From Myxococcales bacterium (GTDB lineage Bacteria > Myxococcota_A > Polyangia > Polyangiales > Polyangiaceae), in the NCBI GenBank assembly GCA_013298325.1, contig JAAFHJ010000248.1, forward strand, positions 1 to 7,197: a stretch of 7,197 nucleotides of DNA. Reading direction: 5' to 3'. A model generated the notes under the pieces. It made no database searches, was not told where the DNA came from, and worked only from the letters and a program-made list of their open reading frames with translations. The position numbers and the translations under genes are program-made. Of this stretch, positions 1 to 5,659 are shown in pieces. The stretch's first letter is position 1. The number at the start of each line of letters is the position of its first letter.

Positions 1-2
1 GC

Positions 3-158
3 GAATTGTACGCACGAGTTCGCGCCCATTCGCCCACGGTCGGCGAAGATCGGCCCCTCGATGGCGACATCTCGGCCCTCGTAAATGCCTATCGCGCCGG
101 GGAGTTCTTTTCTCGCCCCATGTCTTCTGATTACCCATCCTTTGAGGAGGCGCAATGA
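3..158 (+). CDS. C-terminal end of a probable aromatic amino acid ammonia-lyase (5' truncated)
   Basis: An open frame enters from the left edge and gives 51 residues before a TGA at 156-158. The stretch ELYARVRAHSPTVGEDRPL, followed by a Gly-Asp-Ile about two residues on, resembles the C-terminal tail of histidine/phenylalanine/tyrosine ammonia-lyases, which typically end with an Arg-rich helix, an 'EDRPL..DI' segment and a last short helix. Such enzymes remove ammonia from an aromatic amino acid to give an aryl-acrylate (urocanate, cinnamate or coumarate). Ammonia-lyase genes are known members of some aryl polyene and flexirubin clusters, where they supply the aryl starter. Its stop overlaps the next start in an ATGA, so it belongs to the same operon. 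The MIO cofactor motif (Ala-Ser-Gly) and the substrate-specificity residues lie outside the window. The family call rests on a short tail plus context and is only moderately secure; that this is a gene end is firmer. Confidence 0.6.
   Translation, partial: ELYARVRAHSPTVGEDRPLDGDISALVNAYRAGEFFSRPMSSDYPSFEEAQ
144..150 (+). promoter_or_regulatory. Strong Shine-Dalgarno for the methyltransferase
   Basis: The sequence GAGGAGG lies 4 bases before the ATG at 155. It sits inside the coding end of the upstream gene and supports the chosen methyltransferase start, even though that start also overlaps the upstream stop. Confidence 0.75.
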
Positions 159-1315
159 GCCGCGTTGCCGATCCGTCCACGTCCGGGGAACTCGCCCGTT
201 ATGAGGCCCAAAAGCTCGCGTTTGCTCCATTGATTTTTCAAGGGTGCCGGGCCCTCCGGGACTTCGGCGTCCTCGATGCCCTCCGGCGTGCCGGTGGTTC
301 TGGCCTCTCGGCCCGCGAGGCCGTGGAGCTCCTTTCGGAGCGTGCAGCTGCATCTGAGCTCGCCGTTTCCTCGCCTATGGGCGGACGCGCAGCTGCACCG
401 TCTGCGTATGCGGTCGGTCTTGTGCTGGAGGCCGGCTTTGCCGGGGGCCTCTGCCAGTGTGATCTTTCAACGTCGGAACCGAGATTTACAATTACGAAGG
501 CGGGCGTCTACTGGCTGCACGACGAATTGACTCGGGTGAACGCTGAGTTCGTTCACCACGTTTGTTACGTTGGAGCCGCCGATCTCAGCGAGGCGCTTCG
601 CGAAGGAGTCCCGGCGGGACTTCGCGCGCTTGCCCCTGCGACGCAACAGGCGACGCCGTGGAAAACGGTCTATGAAGCGCTCGTTGACCTTTCAACGGAT
701 GTACGCCGTGCATGGTTTGATTTTGATCACTTCTATTCAAACGGCGTGTTCGAGGAGTGTCTCCCCCGCGTGCTCTCGGCGGCATCCGCAGGGAAAGACC
801 TTGTCGATATTGGAGGAAATACGGGTAGATTTGCCCGTTTGATTCTTTCGCAGAAGGCTCCACCCAACTACACGATGGTCGATCTGCCGGGGCAGCTTGC
901 GACGGCGAAGTCCGAACTTGCAGCGCTTGGCGAGCGGGTGAATTTCTTGGCGCTCGACGTTCTTGACGTCGGCGCTTCGTTCCCAGAATCCGATGTGTTC
1001 TGGATGAGCCAGTTCTTGGATTGCTTTTCGGAGCCGCAGATTCTGTCGATCCTGCAGCGCGTCCGCAGAGCGCTGCGTCCCGGGGGGACCGTCTTTGTGT
1101 TGGAGACGTTCTGGGACCAACAACGCTACGAAGCGGCGCGCCACTGCGTGATCGGTACGTCGTTGTATTTTGCGTGTATCGCGAATGGCGACAGCCGCAT
1201 GTATCACTCTGCCGTCATGGAGCGACTGATCCGGGAAGCCGGATTGGTTGTTCGGCATGCGGACCACAAAATTGGCATTTCGCACTCGCTTCTCACGTGC
1301 GGGCTTCCGGAATGA
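155..1315 (+). CDS. SAM-dependent methyltransferase, O-methyltransferase fold (aryl-ring modification)
   Basis: This 386-residue protein has the two-part layout of the acetylserotonin/hydroxyneurosporene O-methyltransferase family. Residues about 20-125 form a helical, winged-helix-like dimerisation region, and residues about 200-380 form the SAM-binding Rossmann domain. Motif I is clear at residues 218-225 (DIGGNTGR), an acidic residue follows in MVDLPG, and LRPGG is the usual post-motif turn. In canonical family members the catalytic base is the His of an 'HDW' motif; here the aligned stretch, residues 283-293, reads WMSQFLDCFSE, with Asp where His is expected. The reaction may therefore be a ring C-methylation, or a methylation with different base chemistry; this is inference, though methylated aryl heads are known in aryl polyenes. 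Residues 63-87 contain a probable in-frame 15-residue tandem duplication. The start has a strong Shine-Dalgarno (144-150) and overlaps the upstream stop; the stop overlaps the ketosynthase start in an ATGA. The methyltransferase assignment is firm, the substrate is inferred. Confidence 0.85.
   Translation: MSRVADPSTSGELARYEAQKLAFAPLIFQGCRALRDFGVLDALRRAGGSGLSAREAVELLSERAAASELAVSSPMGGRAAAPSAYAVGLVLEAGFAGGLCQCDLSTSEPRFTITKAGVYWLHDELTRVNAEFVHHVCYVGAADLSEALREGVPAGLRALAPATQQATPWKTVYEALVDLSTDVRRAWFDFDHFYSNGVFEECLPRVLSAASAGKDLVDIGGNTGRFARLILSQKAPPNYTMVDLPGQLATAKSELAALGERVNFLALDVLDVGASFPESDVFWMSQFLDCFSEPQILSILQRVRRALRPGGTVFVLETFWDQQRYEAARHCVIGTSLYFACIANGDSRMYHSAVMERLIREAGLVVRHADHKIGISHSLLTCGLPE
341..412 (+). 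repeat. Short in-frame near-repeat inside the methyltransferase
   Basis: CGTGCAGCTGCA at 341-352 recurs as CGCGCAGCTGCA at 386-397, one mismatch in twelve, at an offset of exactly 45 bases (15 codons). The encoded peptides RAAASELAV (from residue 63) and RAAAPSAYAV (from residue 78) look like diverged copies, joined by a Ser/Gly/Met-containing linker. It falls in the N-terminal dimerisation region, where family members usually have a compact helix-turn-helix, so it probably lengthens a loop or helix without breaking the frame. Confidence 0.45.
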
Positions 1316-3270
1316 TCGCGCTCCAGCTGCGCGCTGCCGCCCTGGCGAACGCGCTGGGCGTGGACACCGCATCCATTCTAGACGCCGTGTTTTCTGGCTC
1401 CCAGCGTTTCGCGGCCCCCCGCGCGTTTCACGTGCCTTTTCCAACGGTTGTCGGCGAGGTGGCGCTGAAGGATGCGCCGCCGGCGAGAAGCGATGCGAGC
1501 GACGCTTCCCGGATTATCCGCCTGCTTCGACCGGCAATTTCCGAGCTGTCGACCGCGATTTCGGAAATGCGTGTTCGCTTCGGTCGGGACCGAATCGGGA
1601 TCGTCCTCGGGACGTGTACTGGGGGGCTCGATAGCACCGAGCGAGCCTACGCGACGCTTGCTGCCGGCGGGAAGCCCGCGGGGTACTCGTTCGATCGTGA
1701 GCACGCGCTGCATCACGCCTGCGATTGGGTCGCGGAAGTTACGGGGATATCTGGGCCGGCTCAGGTCATTTCAACCGCGTGTTCTTCGAGCGCGAAGGCG
1801 GTCGCCGTCGCCCAGCGATGGGTTCAATTTGGTGTGGTCGATGGCGTCCTTATCCTTGGGGCCGACACGCTCACTCTTACGACCCTTCACGGATTTTCCT
1901 CGCTGGCATCGCTGGCATCCGACGGGTGCCGACCCTTCGCCGTCGATCGTGCGGGAATCACCCTTGCGGAAGGGGCCGCGGCCATCCTCGTCGATGGCGA
2001 TCCGACGAGGCGTGCGACGGTGCAAATCGTTGGAGTCGGGGAATCTTCTGACGGTTATCACCAGACGGCGCCGGAGCCGACGGGGGCTGGCGCGAAGGCG
2101 GCGATGCGAGCTGCGCTTGGTGAATTTGGCGGCACCATCGGGGCGATCAATGCGCACGCGACCGCGACCGTCCAAAACGACGCCGTTGAGGCGTTGGCGA
2201 TCGCAGCGGTCGCTGCGGGCGTGCCCGTCTCCGCGACGAAGGGGGTGACGGGGCACCTGCTTGGCGCCGCCGGCCTCACCGAGGTGATTCTGGCGGCGGC
2301 GACGCTCGAGCGGGGGGCCCTTCCGCCGACGGCGCTGCCGGCCGACGCGGAAGTGATCGACGGAATCGACCTCGTTCGAGCGCCACGGCCGTTCGTCGGA
2401 GCGCCCGCTTCGATCCGAGCGGTTCTCAGCAATTCCTTTGGGTTCGGAGGCACAAACGTTGCCATCGTCGTCGCAGACGACGCACGCGTCGCGCCGGCGC
2501 CGACGGAAGGGTTGCCCAACGTCAAGCTGGTCTCGACGGCCTTCTTCAGCCCCGAATTCGCATCGCTCGACGACCTCGTCGCCGGGAAGCGCCGCGCGTC
2601 GGTTCAACCGGCTTTCCGGCTGATCCCGGGGCGCCAGCGTAGGTTCACGAGCCTTCTGACGCAGATGCAGCTCGAGGTCGTGGAGGAGGCGCTCGCGTCT
2701 GCCGGCGTCGACCCTCGCACGGTGCCCTCGGTGTTTGCATCGACCTACGGCGAACTATCCACAACGATTGAACTTCTAGAAGCCATCGAGGCCGGTCGCC
2801 CAACGTCACCGGCGCGTTTCGCGCAGAGCGTTCACAACACCGCTTCTGGCGCCTTTTCGGTGGCGACGCAAAACACCGAGCCGTCGTCCGTCGTCGCGGG
2901 CGGTCCGTTTCTCCTCGCCCAGGCGCTGCTCGAGGGGGTCCTGCTGGTCGGCGCGCTGCAAAAGCCGGTGGTTGTTGCCGTAGGGGATGATGAGATCCCC
3001 GCCCTTTTTAGGGGGGAATCAACGCGAGGAACGCCCCCCTACGCAATTGCGTTTGTTCTGGCGCCGGCGACTTCGGCGGAATTTCGGCTTGCGAGTTCCG
3101 GGCGTTCGCAGAGAACTCCGCGCCGTCTCCCGCTTCGCGGACGGACGCGCGATGCGCTTGTCGGCGCGCTTCCCCAAGCGCATGCCCTATTGGCGCGCTC
3201 CGCCGGCGATAGCCTTTCGGCGGTCCTCGCGCTTTCTGCCGATTGGACGCTGGAGGTTCGTCGTGGATGA
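1312..3270 (+). CDS. apeO: Fused ketosynthase and chain-length factor (ApeO-ApeC-like)
   Basis: This 652-residue protein holds two units. Residues 1 to about 388 are a complete beta-ketoacyl-ACP synthase: nucleophile Cys157 in STACSSSAK, His282 in NAHATAT, Lys310 and His315 in ATKGVTGHLLGAAG, and the terminal NSFGFGGTN (374-382). A short Ala/Pro-rich linker (about 388-402) follows. Residues about 404-652 match the half-size 'beta-ketoacyl synthase chain length factor' family (Ketoacyl-synt_2, ApeC type), with FASTYGEL (475-482), SVHNTASGAFSVATQN (506-521) and GDDEIP (558-563). This half has no active-site Cys, as expected for a chain-length factor. In studied aryl polyene systems ApeO and ApeC are separate proteins that form a heterodimer; here they are one polypeptide with no stop or frame change. 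It would elongate the ACP-bound aryl polyene with malonyl units in the cytoplasm. The ATG at 1312 was chosen because it overlaps the upstream stop (ATGA) and gives a normal KS N-terminus; no clear Shine-Dalgarno precedes it, so translational coupling is likely. The frame stays open upstream to 1021, but that part overlaps the methyltransferase and is not KS-like. Confidence 0.9.
   Translation: MIALQLRAAALANALGVDTASILDAVFSGSQRFAAPRAFHVPFPTVVGEVALKDAPPARSDASDASRIIRLLRPAISELSTAISEMRVRFGRDRIGIVLGTCTGGLDSTERAYATLAAGGKPAGYSFDREHALHHACDWVAEVTGISGPAQVISTACSSSAKAVAVAQRWVQFGVVDGVLILGADTLTLTTLHGFSSLASLASDGCRPFAVDRAGITLAEGAAAILVDGDPTRRATVQIVGVGESSDGYHQTAPEPTGAGAKAAMRAALGEFGGTIGAINAHATATVQNDAVEALAIAAVAAGVPVSATKGVTGHLLGAAGLTEVILAAATLERGALPPTALPADAEVIDGIDLVRAPRPFVGAPASIRAVLSNSFGFGGTNVAIVVADDARVAPAPTEGLPNVKLVSTAFFSPEFASLDDLVAGKRRASVQPAFRLIPGRQRRFTSLLTQMQLEVVEEALASAGVDPRTVPSVFASTYGELSTTIELLEAIEAGRPTSPARFAQSVHNTASGAFSVATQNTEPSSVVAGGPFLLAQALLEGVLLVGALQKPVVVAVGDDEIPALFRGESTRGTPPYAIAFVLAPATSAEFRLASSGRSQRTPRRLPLRGRTRDALVGALPQAHALLARSAGDSLSAVLALSADWTLEVRRG
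3252..3256 (+). promoter_or_regulatory. Shine-Dalgarno that fixes the GTG start of the dehydratase
   Basis: GGAGG lies 6 bases before the GTG at 3263. The nearby ATG at 3267 is in another frame and meets a stop after one codon, so this site and the GTG decide the start. Confidence 0.7.
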
Positions 3271-3694
3271 TTTGACGTTTCCGCCGGTAGCGACGCTGAT
3301 CCCGCATGCGGGACAGTACATCCTCCTCGACGCGCTCGTTGCGTGTGCGGAGGCGGGGGGCGACGCAACAGCCACGATCCCGGCCGACTCTTTTCTCCTC
3401 GAAGATGGGCACGCTTCTCCGATTTACGGCATCGAACTTATTGCGCAGACGGTCGCTGCAGTTGTCGGTTGTCAGCGACGCGCGCGTGGCGAGGAACCGC
3501 GAATAGGCCTGCTGATCAGCATCCGGCTCTCTCGCTTTTATGTCGCCGAACTGCCGATCGGTATTCCGCTCCGCGTGCGGGTTGCGAATCGCTGGGGATC
3601 CGCCGACCTCGGACAATTTTCTGGCGACGTGCTTCTTGGTGAAACAGTGCTCGTGCACGCGGAGCTTGGTGTATACGCGGGGGACCTCCCATGA
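3263..3694 (+). CDS. apeP: ApeP-like 3-hydroxyacyl-ACP dehydratase (hot-dog fold)
   Basis: This 143-residue protein has the length of a single hot-dog domain. An early IPHAGQYILLD (residues 13-23) corresponds to the 'LPHR.PFLLVD' opening of FabZ-type dehydratases, and GIELIAQTVAA (56-66) is the central helix, with Glu58 in the place of the catalytic acid. RIGLLISIRLSRFY then LRVRV forms the following strands. The 'GIE.(M/I)AQ' helix without the long FabZ 'GHFP..PV.PG' loop is typical of the ApeP branch. It would dehydrate the 3-hydroxyacyl-ACP formed by the next gene's ketoreductase to a trans-enoyl-ACP, one double bond per cycle. In characterised aryl polyene clusters a second dehydratase (ApeI) also occurs; none is in this window. 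The start is GTG at 3263, with GGAGG 6 bases upstream and an 8-base overlap with the ketosynthase gene. The stop overlaps the ketoreductase start (ATGA). Family and order KS-DH-KR-KS agree well; catalytic detail is less certain because the FabZ His-containing loop is shortened. Confidence 0.87.
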   Translation: MDDLTFPPVATLIPHAGQYILLDALVACAEAGGDATATIPADSFLLEDGHASPIYGIELIAQTVAAVVGCQRRARGEEPRIGLLISIRLSRFYVAELPIGIPLRVRVANRWGSADLGQFSGDVLLGETVLVHAELGVYAGDLP

Positions 3695-4413
3695 CGAAAA
3701 GACGCGCACTCGTAACCGGCGGCAGTCGGGGTATCGGAGCCGCAATTGTCTCCGTCCTTGCCCGCGACGGCTTCGACCTCGTGATCAACTACGCCCGCAA
3801 CACGGCGGCGGCAGAAGCGGTAGCAACCGCTGCGCGCGCTACCGGGGCCGCAGTGCAGCTCGTCCCGTTTGACGTGTCCGATCGGGCGGCGGCACATGCC
3901 GGCATTGAAGCCATTCTCGCGGAAGGCCCCGTCGATGTCGTCGTGAACAATGCAGGCGTCGTCGCGGATGCCCCGTTTCCGTCAATGAGTGACGCCGACT
4001 GGGATCGAGTTCTGCGAACGTCACTCGACGGCTTTTTTCATGTCACGCAGCCGCTTGTGATGCCGATGGTCCGTCGGAAATGGGGGCGCGTGATTACACT
4101 TTCGAGCGTTTCCGCGCTTATCGGGAATCGCGGGCAGACGAACTACGCCGCCGCAAAAGCCGGCTTGATAGGCGCCAGTAAGTCGTTGTCGTTAGAACTT
4201 GCGAAGCGCAATATCACCGTGAACGTCGTCGCCCCCGGACTGATTGAAACGGACATGATAGCGGGTGCTCCCGTGGAGGAGATTCTTCCGCACATTCCGA
4301 TGCGTCGCCTCGGTCGCCCGGACGAAGTTGCTGAAATGGTTGCGTTTCTCGCGAGCGACCGTGCGGCGTATATTACAGGTCAGGTCTTTTCAGTCTCGGG
4401 AGGTCTCGGGTGA
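3691..4413 (+). CDS. apeQ: 3-ketoacyl-ACP reductase, FabG/ApeQ-like short-chain dehydrogenase
   Basis: This 240-residue protein has the usual FabG length and motifs: the NADP-binding TGGSRGIG at residues 9-16, NNAG at 86-89, and the catalytic Ser139, Tyr152 and Lys156 in SSVSALIGNRGQTNYAAAK. PGLIETDM and the terminal YITGQVFSVSGGLG are standard late motifs. It would reduce the beta-keto group left by the ketosynthases to 3-hydroxy, using NADPH in the cytoplasm. The position between an ApeP-like dehydratase and a ketosynthase is that of ApeQ. The LDGFF....PLVMPMV segment is also typical of the ApeQ branch as far as I recall. Residue 111 is Ser (TSLDGFF) where the classical N-S-Y-K tetrad of SDR enzymes has Asn. 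The start ATG overlaps the upstream stop, and its own TGA overlaps the next gene's GTG. A general fatty-acid FabG is the alternative; the operon context argues against that. Confidence 0.94.
   Translation: MTKRRALVTGGSRGIGAAIVSVLARDGFDLVINYARNTAAAEAVATAARATGAAVQLVPFDVSDRAAAHAGIEAILAEGPVDVVVNNAGVVADAPFPSMSDADWDRVLRTSLDGFFHVTQPLVMPMVRRKWGRVITLSSVSALIGNRGQTNYAAAKAGLIGASKSLSLELAKRNITVNVVAPGLIETDMIAGAPVEEILPHIPMRRLGRPDEVAEMVAFLASDRAAYITGQVFSVSGGLG
4398..4403 (+). promoter_or_regulatory. Shine-Dalgarno for the second ketosynthase
   Basis: GGGAGG lies 6 bases before the GTG at 4410. It supports the GTG that overlaps the ketoreductase stop (GTGA) as the true start; the resulting N-terminus SRRVAVTGMG is exactly that of FabF-type enzymes. 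Confidence 0.75.
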
Positions 4414-5633
4414 GCCGTCGGGTTGCTGTGACGGGAATGGGAGTTGTGAGTCCGCTTGGGGGGACGCTGGATGCGTCTTTCTCGGGCCTTCACGCCGGCC
4501 GGACGGGCATTCAGCGAATGCCCGATTGGAGCGCGATCGGACATTTGGAGACGCGGTTGGGGGCCCCAGCTTCCGCCGAATTTGCCGAGCTTCCCCGCAA
4601 GGTTGCGCGCACCATGGGGCGCGTATCGCAGCTCGCGACGGTCGCCACCGCCGAAGCTATCGCAACCGCCGGATTGTCGGAGGACGAGCTCCGTTCTGGA
4701 ATGGTCGGTATCGCGTACGGGAGCACCGCCGGCTCCTCCACTGCGCACGAGGAATGGGTTCAAAAGCTCTACGCATCAAAGAGCGTTCTTGGGCTTGCCT
4801 CAACCGGCTACCTCAAGTTCATGAGTCACACGGCGGTCGCGAATCTCGCGCTTCACTTCGGGATCCGTGGGCGAGTTCTTTCGACGTGTGCGGCGTGCGT
4901 GAGTGCGAGTCAGGCGATCGGCGCTGCCTACGAGGCGGTCCGTTACGGCATGGCCGACGTGATGGTTGCCGGGGGCGCGGAAGAGCTCCACTTCTCGCAC
5001 GCGGTCGTCTTCGACGTGATGCACGCGACGAGCAGCGCCTACAACGACCGGCCCGAGGAGGCGCCACGCCCCTTTGACCGCGCCCGCGACGGTCTCGTCG
5101 TCGGCGAGGGGGCAGGCACGCTTGTTCTCGAGGACTTCGACCGCGCGCAGCGCCTCGGGAAGAAAATTTACGCGGAAGTATTGGGGTACGGAACGAACTG
5201 CGACAGCAGTCACGTCACGACGCCGTCGAGCGATGGGATGCGCGGCGCCATGGAACGCGCGCTGGCCGACGGGCGCATCGATCGATCGGCGATTCAGTAC
5301 GTGAACGCGCACGCGACGGCGACGCCGATCGGCGATATTGCCGAGTCGAAGGCGACGTTTGATTTGTTTGCCGATCGCGTCCCCGTCAGTTCCCTCAAGG
5401 GGCATCTTGGTCACACCTTGGGGGCCTGCGGAGCCATTGAGGCGGCACTTTCGATCCGCATGGCTCAGGCCGGGTGGATTGCCCCGACTCGAAACCTGAC
5501 AGATGTAGACCCGGCGTGCGCCCCCCTCGACTATGTTCGCGACGGAATTCGGGAGCGATCTTTCGATACGTTTATGTCGAACAAATTCGCCTTTGGTGGG
5601 ATCAATACGAGCCTCATTTTTCGTGCGATGTGA
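4410..5633 (+). CDS. apeR: Beta-ketoacyl-ACP synthase, FabF-type (ApeR-like)
   Basis: This 407-residue protein is a full-length FabF-class condensing enzyme. It opens with VAVTGMGVVSPLGG and carries the thiolase-fold triad: Cys163 in TCAACVSASQAIG, His301 in NAHATATPIGD, and Lys330 and His335 in SSLKGHLGHTLGACGAIE. It ends with KFAFGGINTSLIF. GLVVGEGAGTLVLED is the usual second-half motif. It would carry out decarboxylative Claisen condensation of malonyl-ACP with an acyl-ACP. In aryl polyene systems the ApeR ketosynthase acts alongside the ApeO:ApeC pair; here that pair is the fused protein two genes upstream. An extra Cys (160) sits three residues before the nucleophile. The start is a GTG with a good Shine-Dalgarno. 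The 3' end overlaps a possible GTG start for the deacetylase (GTGA at 5630-5633). Housekeeping FabF is an alternative by sequence alone, but the order KS-DH-KR-KS favours the pathway role. Confidence 0.93.
   Translation: MSRRVAVTGMGVVSPLGGTLDASFSGLHAGRTGIQRMPDWSAIGHLETRLGAPASAEFAELPRKVARTMGRVSQLATVATAEAIATAGLSEDELRSGMVGIAYGSTAGSSTAHEEWVQKLYASKSVLGLASTGYLKFMSHTAVANLALHFGIRGRVLSTCAACVSASQAIGAAYEAVRYGMADVMVAGGAEELHFSHAVVFDVMHATSSAYNDRPEEAPRPFDRARDGLVVGEGAGTLVLEDFDRAQRLGKKIYAEVLGYGTNCDSSHVTTPSSDGMRGAMERALADGRIDRSAIQYVNAHATATPIGDIAESKATFDLFADRVPVSSLKGHLGHTLGACGAIEAALSIRMAQAGWIAPTRNLTDVDPACAPLDYVRDGIRERSFDTFMSNKFAFGGINTSLIFRAM
4504..4524 (+). other. Perfect 9-bp hairpin inside the ApeR-like coding region
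   Basis: CGGGCATTC at 4504-4512 and GAATGCCCG at 4516-4524 are exact inverse complements separated by three bases (AGC). It lies about 95 bases after the start codon, within codons for TGIQRMPD. No T-run follows, so it is not an intrinsic terminator. It could slow ribosomes or affect mRNA stability, or be a chance result of the codons used. Confidence 0.4.
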
Positions 5634-5647
5634 CGACTGAGATCTTC

Positions 5648-5651
5648 GAGG
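5648..5651 (+). promoter_or_regulatory. Shine-Dalgarno-like site supporting the ATG start of the deacetylase
   Basis: GAGG lies 8 bases before the ATG at 5660. The alternative in-frame GTG at 5630, which overlaps the upstream stop, has no such site before it. Confidence 0.5.
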
Positions 5652-5659
5652 CTTCGACG

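Noticed and set aside
599..626. Imperfect hairpin (11 paired bases with a GGA bulge and GGC loop) inside the methyltransferase
   Set aside because: It is fully within coding sequence, has no T-run and no regulatory context; probably chance in GC-rich DNA.
1021..1311. Upstream extension of the KS-CLF frame
   Set aside because: The extra 97 residues overlap the methyltransferase in another frame and show no KS-like sequence; the ATG at 1312 overlapping the methyltransferase stop is the better start.
2466..2482. 7-bp hairpin CGTCGTC/GACGACG near the KS-CLF linker
   Set aside because: It lies tantalisingly close to the domain junction, but it is short, made of a repeating GTC/GAC codon pattern, and shows no scar of a lost stop or start.
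1771..2607. A 278-residue open frame on the minus strand
   Set aside because: It is antisense to the KS-CLF gene, dominated by Arg and Asp runs, with no domain recognised.
2987..3262. Longer version of the dehydratase starting at an upstream ATG
   Set aside because: The added 92 residues overlap the chain-length-factor coding region and are Arg-rich and unlike a hot-dog protein; the GTG at 3263 with GGAGG gives the normal length.
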